Positions 1 to 9,500 of a stretch of DNA of 15,835 nucleotides are shown here, in pieces. Location: contig JADGJT010000428.1 in assembly GCA_027604005.1 (NCBI GenBank), forward strand, positions 1 through 15,835. Reading direction: 5' to 3'. Position 1 is the stretch's first letter; each line of letters begins with the position of its first letter. The notes under the pieces are model-generated. The model did no database searches. It saw only the letters and a list, made by a program, of their open reading frames with translations, and had not been told where the DNA came from. The DNA is from Dinochytrium kinnereticum. Its lineage: Eukaryota > Chytridiomycota > Chytridiomycetes > Chytridiales > Chytridiaceae. Position numbers and translations under genes: made by a program.

Positions 1-135
1 ATGGAGGAAGAGGAAGGAGGTAGAGAAACATCATCATCTTCGGCAGGGGTTAATAACGGAGGCGCAACAGAGGAAGGAAGTAAAACAGGGGGAAACGCAG
101 CACCAGAGCCTTGTACAAGACTAGGAAAGAGTTGA
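1..135 (+). CDS. Possible C-terminal end of an upstream gene (acidic, low complexity)
   Basis: The frame is open from the first base to a TGA at 133-135, giving 44 residues rich in Glu, Gly, Ser and Thr. It begins with four Glu codons after an ATG and has a Ser run near residues 11-14. Such tails are common at the ends of eukaryotic proteins, so this may be the last part of a plus-strand gene that begins left of the window. It could equally be a chance opening in purine-rich DNA. No family is recognisable and no splice site proves it. Confidence 0.25.
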   Translation: MEEEEGGRETSSSSAGVNNGGATEEGSKTGGNAAPEPCTRLGKS

Positions 136-659
136 CGAAAGTGGTTTTGATCTGTTGAAGTCTCAGCGACAGATACAATTATATGTGTTTACTTCTCCGT
201 GAATATGCATGTATAAGACTCTTAATAAAATCACGTGTATACAGCATCTCGCCCTTAGAAAAATAGAAGAAATGCCAGGAGACGTCCGGTCACGGTGTTT
301 GTCTCCATAACGACCCGTAGCATGGATTCTGTTTTTGCTAGGTCGTGGGAGTGCTTTCTGCATACACGTGTTGACCGCTTCCCACTACGATTGAGCACTT
401 ACTGATCGATTAGTGGCGTGGAAATGGTAGCTCACTGATTTGTCAATAGATCAGTTCTCATGCGCTAGCTTCCATCAGTCCTAGACTTTGATGGTTCACA
501 TAGCTAATCAGTCAGAGTGAAAAGTCATAATGGCAGTAACATAAGTATATAATAGTACTTAGAACCTGCAGCGTCGCGTATCAGAGACTACTGCTCGGCA
601 TTCAGTATCTTTGTTTACACACGCAAGTATACTTTGTTTTCCATAACACATTTCGGTCT
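136..659. other. Region without a supported gene
   Basis: I see no convincing coding frame, tRNA fold or mobile element in this stretch. A 66-residue minus-strand frame at 163-363 has no plausible composition or family. The notable content is a cluster of the hexamer ACTGAT or its complement between 401 and 512, listed separately. Confidence 0.5.
401..512. repeat. Cluster of ACTGAT/ATCAGT hexamers
   Basis: The hexamer occurs as ACTGAT at 401-406 and 434-439 and as its reverse complement ATCAGT at 450-455, 474-479 and 507-512. The copies at 434 and 450 can pair as a short stem, and CCATCA (472-477) can pair with TGATGG (489-494). The copy at 401 lies in a near-palindrome, ACTGATCGATTAGT. About 0.05 copies would be expected by chance in 112 bp on two strands. 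Binding sites for a regulator are one explanation; the function is unknown. Confidence 0.35.
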
Positions 660-661
660 TC

Positions 662-1069
662 ACTCCTGCAGAGAACATTCCTCTCCTACCTCAACATGAT
701 CTGTAGGTGGAAGTTGTTCATACGCAAGAACAGCTTCGGAGTCCAAATCAAACTTATCTTCCCAAAAGGTAACGTCCGTGGAGATGTACATACGCGACCC
801 GGTTCCCGATCTTAGCTCCACCGTGAGGTGAGTCGAGGTGTGAGCCCACTGCGGCAAAGTGCCCTTCAAGTTATAAAATGTAGAAGAGGTAATCGTGCTT
901 TATGGCAGACTCTCCTCACTCATTTCTGATTGGGGATTGGGCATGGACAGTCAAAGTTTAACATTCCCGTCACAGTAAGTCTGGATGCAAACACCATCCA
1001 AGGGAGACGGAGATAGTGACGATGATAATACTTTTGCGGCATCTCTTTTCTCAAGACGCTCAATCTCAT
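662..1069 (-). CDS. Possible two-exon minus-strand gene of unknown family
   Basis: The 3' part (863 down to a stop at 660-662) encodes about 67 residues of ordinary globular composition, preceded by a plausible acceptor (TATAACTTGAAG, ending at 864). It ends EECSLQE. The 5' part is unclear. One option starts at an ATG at 1069 and splices at 974/973 (donor GTGACG, 110-nt intron), giving roughly 100 residues. Another uses a different frame (reading HEIERLEKRD near 1068-1040) with donor GTTAAA at 962, but has no start codon. A TATATAAG box lies on the minus strand at 1136-1129. I do not recognise the family. The 3' exon is better supported than the rest. Confidence 0.3.
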
Positions 1070-1128
1070 GTTGAATGCTCGCGAAAGGTTTGAATTAAGG
1101 ATGAAGCATTTTATCTTCCTTCAATGTA

Positions 1129-1136
1129 CTTATATA
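1129..1136 (-). promoter_or_regulatory. TATA-like element
   Basis: TATATAAG is read on the minus strand about 60 bases before the first minus-strand ATG at 1069. It could serve the putative gene at 662-1069. It also lies in the AT-rich 3' flank of the beta5 gene (stop at 1183), so it may be a fortuitous match. Confidence 0.2.
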
Positions 1137-1182
1137 TTGAGACTGAATGTGCCGTTAAAGAAGGGGCGGGCGTGGCTCACTT

Positions 1183-2385
1183 TCATACTGTATCGAACAT
1201 TAGCTGCAAAAAATAAAAAGAAGCAAAAAACCAAAAAAAACACACGTATTATTACCTGGTAGTGCAATTCCATAACATCCGTCCTACTAATGAAATTCCA
1301 TCCGTCTGCAGTAACGTGATAAACTATTTTCTTTAGAGGCAAAAAGGGCATTATCATACCTGTGACATAGCCACCACTGTAAGCATCACGGAAAGTGGCA
1401 TGGTAGATTGCTCGGCGACCTAAATCAATAGCTTCTGCTACCGTCAGATCTGGGCGGTAACCTGCATCAAGAACTCCGTAGGCATAGGTTGATCCAGAGC
1501 CTACAGAGAACAGATGATTTTTCAGCCTTTGACCGTCTGAATCAACATAATACAGTTGAGGTCCCTTTTAAGGTTATTTTCAGAAATAGGAGTTCCGAAC
1601 TACCGTTTTATCCCAGCCCGTGACCATCGTTCCCTAATCATTGTGCGAGCGTTAGGTGAAAGTACTAGATAAATATAAAGACGTTTCGAGATGAAACTCA
1701 CCATGGAGAGACCCATTCCCTTGTAAGCATACACCATATTCGACAAAAGCTTCGAGGCCGCAGCAACCGAAATCCTTTCCTTGTTCGCGAGCTCATACAA
1801 CCTGCAAAAAAAGTCAGGACTGAGAGTTAAAAAGCAAATAAACCTGCAACGGCGTCCCAATTCACGTTCCCAGAAAGAACAGTCAGCAGCTCCTCCGGCC
1901 ATCGTCCCAAGAAGGTACTTGTTGATTTCTATAATCTTTTTGACGGTTTGAGATGCTATGGGGAAAAGGTTAAATTAAGGTATCAATTCATTTCGCGGTG
2001 CAGAGTGTAAGCAACTTCAAAGGACGGCAATGACAGAATACCAATGTAAGAGCCGCCTGTGGCACGGGAATCTACAGCAACAATAACACCGTCATTGAAC
2101 TGGAAGGCGAGGGTAGTTGTTCCGTGCTGAATCTTGATTCGCTGCTCCGCATCGGCGCTCGTTTGATGCTTCAAAAACTCAATGGGCTGAACAAAATTGG
2201 CACATTAGTTGGAACTGTATCTGAGAAACTATGGACAAAAAGAGAATACATACGTTTGAAACTGAGGGAATGGTAAACATAGGCGCCTTGCACATCAGTT
2301 CTGCGCCAAAATCGCAGGCATCCGCCTCCTCAACGGCCTCCTGCTGCCCAGCTGTGATGTTGAGGAAGTCCAAACTCGCAGGCAT
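1183..2385 (-). CDS. PSMB5: 20S proteasome subunit beta type-5 (chymotrypsin-like, catalytic)
   Basis: The chymotrypsin-like N-terminal threonine protease of the 20S core, acting in cytosol and nucleus. Exons on the minus strand: 2385-2254, 2186-2042, 1955-1844, 1801-1702, 1633-1604, 1564-1360, 1323-1256, 1203-1183, making 270 residues, within the family range. A 66-residue propeptide ends in HG before TTTLAF, so the catalytic Thr is residue 67. Asp17 (VAVDSR) and Lys33 (QTVKK) of the mature enzyme are present, as are [10 protein letters not shown] with Met45, [20 protein letters not shown] and RDAYSGG. The start at 2385 is the only Met that supplies the propeptide. The 36-nt intron 1359-1324 keeps frame and has no stop; removing it restores the family pattern SGGxVxxYHVTxDGW, so I treat it as an intron. 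The C-terminus is short, ending in FDTV. It is divergent from beta6, 50 bp away. Confidence 0.96.
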
Positions 2386-2435
2386 AGTTGAATGAAAATT
2401 TCAATAACAATTTTCGAAACCGCGCGTTTTTCAAC
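2386..2435. promoter_or_regulatory. Shared bidirectional promoter of beta5 and beta6
   Basis: Only 50 bp separate the two start codons, so both promoters and both 5' untranslated regions must lie here or extend into coding sequence. It contains a near-palindrome, TGAAAATTTCA, and a CGCGCG core. I see no TATA box and no match to the yeast proteasome element GGTGGCAAA bound by Rpn4. The arrangement suggests joint expression of two subunits needed in equal amounts. Confidence 0.7.
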
Positions 2436-3380
2436 ATGTCTACTGGGATTCTATCCATGCCGCTCAGCGCTCCTGTCGAGCACCGCTTCAGTCCCTACAC
2501 GGACAATGGAGGGTAACTGAACATGAGCCTTGTTCATGTGGAACTAATTGCTTAACAGTACAACTCTGGCGGTGGCTGGCGAGGACTTCTGCATTGTTGC
2601 AGCGGACACACGACAATCTGAAGGCTACTCCATTAACTCTCGGTTCGCACCTAAGGCTCACAAGCTGTATGCATTTGTTAATATTATTCTTTGAATTCTT
2701 GATTACTGTCAGCGCAATGTCTTCTCATGAGTTATGTACAGATCGGACTCAGCCGTACTTGGAACTGGAGGCATGTACGCTGATAGCACTGCTCTTGTGA
2801 AGCGCCTTCAGCAGCGCATGGAGGTTGGTTCTTATAAATATCTTTTTTGATGCTTATTTTCTCGTAGTGGTACTTCTACAAGCACGAAAAAACTATGAGC
2901 GCCCCAGCTTTGGCGCAAATGCTTTCTACTATACTTTACGGAAAGCGTTTCTTCCCTTATTACGTCTGGAACATACTCGGCGGTCTGGATGAAGAAGGTT
3001 CATTTCTCTATAATAATTGGGCGAATCTAAGAGTGTTCAAAGGAAAGGGATGCGTATTCAGCTACGATCCTGTGGGAAACTTTGAAAAACAGCATTGGGC
3101 CTGCTCCGGCAGTGCTGGTCATCTCATTCAACCGTTTTTGGACAACCAAGTATGCTTTTATGTGTTCCATAGGTTACGCTGACTAAATTCTCAGGTTGGT
3201 CGCAAGCACCATGCCGTCGGGAGAGGCGTGCTTCCATCAGAGGAAGAAGCTCTAAAAATTGTGAAGGACGCCTTTGCTGGAGCCACCGAGAGGGATATCT
3301 ACACCGGTGACTTTTTGGAACTTTATATTATTCGCAAGACAGGTGTGCGATACGAATGTATCGATCTGAAAAAGGATTAA
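2436..3380 (+). CDS. PSMB1: 20S proteasome subunit beta type-6 position (PSMB1/Pre7), non-catalytic
   Basis: Structural subunit of the inner beta ring of the 20S proteasome. Exons: 2436-2512, 2559-2666, 2742-2823, 2868-2997, 3043-3149, 3195-3380, giving 229 residues. The family signature RFSPYxxNGGTxLAxAGEDFxIVAxDTR follows a 16-residue N-terminus, and the mid-region [18 protein letters not shown] and SYDPVG are characteristic. Aligned to active subunits, the Thr1 position is Gly26, so the subunit is inactive, as expected for beta6; Asp17 and Lys33 equivalents remain. It ends with the family's RDxYTGD followed by a basic tail. Intron 2998-3042 (45 nt) keeps frame and lacks a stop; splicing gives [14 protein letters not shown] as in relatives. 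The last introns carry CTAA-type branch sites. The 3' end is very short, with AATAAA seven bases after the stop codon. Confidence 0.96.
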
Positions 3381-3386
3381 CTTGAA

Positions 3387-3392
3387 AATAAA
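3387..3392 (+). terminator. Poly(A) signal of the beta6 gene
   Basis: AATAAA begins seven bases after the TAA at 3378-3380. If used, the 3' untranslated region is only about 25-30 bases. Confidence 0.6.
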
Positions 3393-3482
3393 TTGTATTC
3401 AGTATTGTATGATATTATGGATCTTGTTTTGTAGTTTGAGTTAACAAGGAGATATTTGAAGTTAATCAGGAGAGGCTGGGTT

Positions 3483-3488
3483 TTTATT
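3483..3488 (-). terminator. Poly(A) signal of the EPG5 gene
   Basis: AATAAA on the minus strand lies 57 bases after the EPG5 stop at 3547-3545. It faces the beta6 signal at 3387-3392, so the two genes converge with about 90 bp between their signals. Confidence 0.6.
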
Positions 3489-3544
3489 ATCTCATTTCGC
3501 TCTTTACATAGTCAACTGGAGAACTTGATGAGGTGAAAACATTA

Positions 3545-6500
3545 CTATGGTGTTGCGATATAAAAGGCGCTATACATGGTGAATCTGCTGGCCATTATCA
3601 AAAATTCCTGGAAAGCAGCTAAGCCTTTCTCATTCTCATCCCTCAAAAACTGAACAACATCTTCAACCTGGCACCATGAATTTTCAAACTCTCGGCTCTG
3701 AGACACCGAGCTCACAGCTTCAATAAGGCGAAGTTTCTGCTCCTCCTCTTTTCGACCACCGTTCGCACCGATGAGGCGCGTAGCAAGAAATGCACCAGCT
3801 GCGCGGGAAAAGAACCGGAATTCCGCTGAAAGTCGAGACTTCGGCCCAAAGCCCAAAGTCGCCCAGAGCCCCTGATTCGCCCTATCCTGACCCCAGCGAA
3901 GTAACGAGTCAGCCATCGCGGGTAAATGGGCGCGTAGCCTGGAATGATGTTCTGGTAACGGGAGCGCGCTCAATTCATCCTGAAGAAGCTCGGAAAACTT
4001 TAAAAAGAGAAGCAGTACTTTCCCCTCTTTCCCTTCTTCAACCGCCTCCATCTTCAAACCGGCAATCCAGATCCCAAGCTGTTCTCCAATCATGATCTTC
4101 AGGTCAGAGTTACCATTGAATTCGTCTAACTTCTGCAGAGCCTGAGCGTATAGCGTAAGAACGAGTGCATGTGATAAGCAATGACGGATAAATGATTCGG
4201 CTTCGAGCTCAGGGACGACTAGAGTTTGTCTAATGTTTACCCATCTGCTCGAATCACGAGAATGAAGCAGTTCACGCTCGATACAGAGTTCCGCCGTCAA
4301 AGCCATGTACTCGGCTGACGCAATGGATCTGCAAGCTGCCGCTAGCCATTGACTAGAATGTTCGGACGACGAAATAGCTTCACGGACACCCCCCCATATC
4401 AGAGGATATTCTCTACTCGATTTTGAGCAAGTATTCAAAATCATGTATATTCTCTCAATAGTCGAGTTTAGTAACTGCAACTTCTTTTCCTCTATCTCAT
4501 TAGAGATGTCGGAAACGAGATTGACAGTCTCAACGACTATGCTGCCTATTCTATCTGTTGCGAAGCTTCGAGGAATAGATGAGGGGTCGGACGATTTGGG
4601 AGACTCTCGAGGAATAGCAGTTTGTAGGGAAATCAAGTCGAAAACGTAATCATTGTAGAACTCGAGCTTTGCAAACGTATGTGACAATTGGAGATCTGAA
4701 ATAAGAGATCCATTGCACAAAGCCTCAACTCCAGAGAGATTTCGAAGAAGATCGAGAGTCAAGCTTAGTGGATTTTTCGTAACGCTACCAGTTGAAACTG
4801 AAGTTTCTGCGTTCGTCTTCCATTTCATTGGTAGCACGTGAATTATTCTAACGTAGCATTCCGGAGAGATGTTCGTAGCGCCCCAGCTTAACACTTGGTT
4901 CCAAACATACAACAAGAATACAGCCCTGTCTTCGTCATTCGGGTGAATAAACTGGGAACGTTGCAGGAGCGAGAACATTAAAAGCAATGACTTCATCGCA
5001 AAAGAACTATCACTATGCAGAGTTGAAATATCCAATACCCATCGTGCCTCTGTAAGAACGCCACAAGCAAATCTTTGAACCGAAAGGGCTAAGGGATATT
5101 CCCCTTCACCCGAGGTCCATGTCCAGAGATCCTCGACCATCTTAGTTGTGACAGAAAAGTTTTCCCATTTCACTAGCTTTAAGAATACTCTTTGGATAAG
5201 GTCAAGAACATAAGATGGGCAATTTAACTCTACAAAGCGATAGTAGATGTCCCATATGTAGTGACCCATTGCGCTTTGAGACGACGAGTGCCGGCAGACT
5301 TTACCAAGCATCAAGCAAAGCGTTTCAATCAGAAATTGTGCTATATCTTTGTCCTCCTCACGCCATAGCGTAATTTCTAGCGTATCTTTAGACAAACTCC
5401 AATTCAATCCCACTAAAGGAAGCCATATCCGTTGAAATAGCGTCATAAGCTCGTCGCGGGATACATCCGACTGCATCGAATATAAGGTTTGGGATGTGAA
5501 GAAAAGGGACAGAAGGTAGGCCAATGCCCTACACTTGTCTGCCCCGATCCCGACGATCCCACATTCTAAAGACGTTCTTACTTCATTAAAGACGGCTGAG
5601 CAGCATTTTAGTGAAGAAACGAGAACTTCACGATCTAAACTCCAGTCAAACACTTCTCCTTTTTCAAGCACATTGGCCGAGAAATCAAAATTGGGAGCAA
5701 GAGATGAAATCAAATCATTAATCACGAAAACTGGAATACTTGTCGTGATGACATCCCGTAAGATAATTTCGATCGCAGCTACCAAGGTAGAACTCTGGCG
5801 AATATAACTGCAGAAGTTCCGAAATGCATCACGATGAATTAGCACAATATCATCGTCTGGCGTTTCTGTAGACAGAGCCATGTGCATGCATTCCAAAACG
5901 GCCCTTAAAAAGTCAAGGGACATCTCATCTGACCCAAATGCCTCGAGCCATTTGACTACATTAAATCTCCTCAAAAAAAGAACAGTAAGAGATTTATCGG
6001 CGGCATTGAAGTTCCTTTGCATGGCGAGGTACATGGACGTGAATTCAGATGCCGTTATAGCGGGATTGAATATCTTTGACAATAAAAGGGCGTTCTTTTG
6101 AGACCGAAGGCCGAAAATTTTTACAGTTTCCTTTTCCGAATTGGCGATAAAAAGTGACCCTAGCCTCATAACAATGTCCTCCAGAACTGCTTCGACCGGA
6201 GGGTAGCGATTGATATCGTTAGAAAACTCCCCCAAAATTTCGTAAAACACTTGCAAAGCAAACGCTTCAACCCCTTCCGAATCGTCGTGAACCTCTGAAC
6301 ATATCCAATCTATCATGCGAAGCAAACGCAGAGTCGAAACGCAGACTTGAGGATCCATATTGTCCCATGAAGAAAAGCTATCGGAGGCTACTCGATTCTC
6401 CTTCAATATGTTCTTAACTTCGAGTAAAAGCTTTACTTCGGAATACTTGAAACTGATCACTGCTGCGCCGTTGCATGATGAGCTGCATTTCTTCTCAATA

Positions 6501-9500
6501 CGCCCTCTCTTATTCTCATTGACGTAAAGGGACTTCATCGAATCGATGTAAGACGAGTCGCACTTCTTTTGCTCCTCCATAATCTCCAGAAATCTGTGTG
6601 CCTTACTCATGATAAAAGGGATTGATGTCTTCATCACATCATTTCCAACTTTCAACGAGTAATCTGAAAGCCGAGTTACAGAGGGAGATCTAAGGGAAAA
6701 AACAGGCGGAGGTAGAGCAGGTGAGACGGATCTTAAATGCTTATCCATCGACGTCAATCGATTGTTTGAGACAGAACTCCTCCTGGACCCAGGTGATTGA
6801 ATACCCGTTAAGGTTCGCATGCGTAGCTCGATCGCTCTCATCGGCAATAGATCGAACCAAGCGGCAGATTGCGCATTAGCCGTTACCCTCCCGCTCAAAA
6901 TCTCCCTTAAGCGTACAATATAAAAAGGAGCCGCTAGATGATCAACATAGACGTCGTTTGTGGTTAGCCGCTTCTCTCTTAGCCATAAAGACATGGCGTT
7001 AAACAGACGGTGCAGATCCCCTGACGTGCCGTTTTCATCGATTTGCATCTTTACGAGGGAATCGAGCTTCCGTTCAAGGCGGTCCAAAACATCCTTCTTT
7101 TCGTGAAAAAACCGGTAACCGAAGCATGAAAAGGAAGAATTCAAGACCTCTTTTGATCTCTCGAAGTAGAGAGAGAAGAAGAGCTAGACACATTAGAAAG
7201 TACCTCCGAAAGGATACAGTACCTGAAGTAGGAGAGGCATCGTTGGATGTGTATCAGGTGTGTCCAAAATTTGATAAGTACATCGGTATATAGCGTAAGA
7301 ATTCAATGGTTTCGAGCTTTCTTTTGATAAGGATGACAGAGATGAAAGTGGATCGCGTACTATCGCATTACCAACATGTTGCCTTTCCTCGAATTCAGCA
7401 CTAATCTCTACCACAAGCGACATATACGCCAACCAGAAACATTCCCGTTCAACGCCGACCCTATTCCACAGAGATTCTTTCGAGAACCTATCGGAACCTA
7501 CTAAAAGGCTAGGGTAGCCATAATACATATCCCCGATAGTCGACGCTAGGCTTTTTACAGACTCAACAGGATGCAAAATTGAGAACCGGGCTGACGAGTT
7601 TTGATTCGATGTATATAGCGCGATGAGTCGGCTATATTCTCGGCCAAGCTCCGTCTGGATAAGCGCTGGGCGACCCAAAGCGATCGATATCTCCACGAGA
7701 ATATCAACAAGCCGTACACTACTCCTATACCCCATCCACTCCGGATCCGAGAAGACCGTTTTCAGCAAAACAATAAGAATAAGTTCCCGATCCGATTGAG
7801 GAAGGTAACTAGAGGTGATATCGCTTAGACATATCTTCAAAATCTCGAAATCAGTATTCTTCTCGTCTGAAACCACGTCAGACTTGTAATTAGTCTTCAA
7901 TGGCCCCAAGCGGAAACGATTTCGGTAAAAGGATGAGAAGAAATTTGAGAACTTGGAATTATTCAAGACACCAATGCCGTGAGTCTTCGCAAAGGAAAAC
8001 ATAACCTCGACGATGACTTTCAACGTTGCTTTTACGAATCCGCCCTCGGCCAGAAGTTGAAGTAGAGACCATCCCTCTTTCTCAAAAAGGTTGAAATTGT
8101 AACCCATCTCAGATATCATAACAACCGAGTAGGCGGCGAGTGCATTGGTTTTCATAGCTCCACGCAACGTAGCAATCGTTGAACTTTCGAGAGATTCATA
8201 CGGCCTTGTTCCATCCTGAAAAGCCTCCAAAGCGTATATATCGAAAGATTGTGGTCTTTGATATAAATTCAGGCGCATTATTATTGCCCTAAAGATTATT
8301 ATTTAGTATGCAGCTTCAACATTAGAGTCACCCACCAGCACCACTCATTGAAATCCAAATCTTTCTCGCCTGAACCTGATAGAGATCCAGTCAAAGCAAT
8401 GTTTCCGACCGTAGATATGGCTGTAGAGGCATAGGCAGTCGTAGCCCCAATCACTGAGCGGGATTCCCTTAGGCTCTGACGATCCAAATATATATTTGTT
8501 ATGGCGAGAGCAACCAGTCGATGGTAGGGCCTCGGGATGAATAAATCCACACCGTTTTCAGTCATGCTCCAATTCAGATGGTTAACAATATATTTTGCCA
8601 GCCGGAACTTTGCACTCGATATAGGATCTCTCAGCATGCTTTGAATAATCACAAAATCACCGTAATTAGGCTGCCACGACGCAACGGGTAACTCCGAGAA
8701 TAGGTATATAGCAGTCGAGCCAAGGTCAGAAAATCTATCTCTTGTCCACGTAAGCAAGTACGACATAACTGCCTTTTGGGACTCGCAAACTAGGCGGAGA
8801 AGATCACGCGCTGGTTTTGCCAGGGTATCCTTGTGATATGATGATGTATATGAGACAATGAAGATAACTCGCGAGACTGCCACTGCCAGATCCAAAAACC
8901 CATCTTGCTTCCTAGCAGAATCTTGACTGGGAGGTGTACCCATTGATGCTAAAGGAACGGCAAAGATATCATCGATCACCAGATTGGCGAAAAATGTAAG
9001 CAGGTGAATTATCTCGTTCGTGTTCGCCTCAAACACAGCAAAGATACCAGTTTCAGCACTCCACTCTTCATCAAATCGTGCAAGAAGCTCTTCTAAAGAG
9101 AGCCTTTGGCTCGCGGTCGCAGATTTCGACAAGATGATCTGGCATATCAACTTCCATTTTGATGCTCTCGACACGAACTCCAGCCTAAGGTCCGACAAAA
9201 ATGGCCAGACTCCCTTCCGGGGATTAGACAATAGCATCTTCACCGTCCTCAAAAAGCAAGAATCGAGCTCAGCTTGAATGGAAGTCTGCATCATTTCGTC
9301 TACCCCAGTTGCGAGTTGAAGGTTCAGATCCGTACTCGATTTAACCGCTCCCCAAATGCTCATATTTGAGTTTAGAAAGTCACCCAAAGATCTACTAACA
9401 TCGGTCGCTAGCTGTGCGACTCTCTTGATCATGAACGGATAATGCTTTGATGAGAAAAGACTTAAACCTCGGGAGAGGGAGTTTTGGATATGGTTCGTGA

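Noticed and set aside
1256..1564. Treating 1564-1256 as one uninterrupted beta5 exon
   Set aside because: It is in frame, but it inserts 12 residues into the invariant segment before YHVTxDGW. A GT-AG pair of matching phase removes exactly these residues.
3790..4095. A 101-residue plus-strand frame antisense to EPG5
   Set aside because: It mirrors the conserved C-terminal part of EPG5 on the other strand, has no family character and no splice or poly(A) support. The same applies to the other plus-strand frames at 4443-6101, 9020-9277 and 10207-10413.
7193..8278. A separate 361-residue protein starting with an ATG at 8278 and ending at 7193
   Set aside because: It aligns with the middle of EPG5. 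Both ends lie at splice sites: the ATG is an internal Met just after the acceptor at 8289, and the stop is inside the 39-nt intron 7222-7184. Frame is continuous across all four exons.
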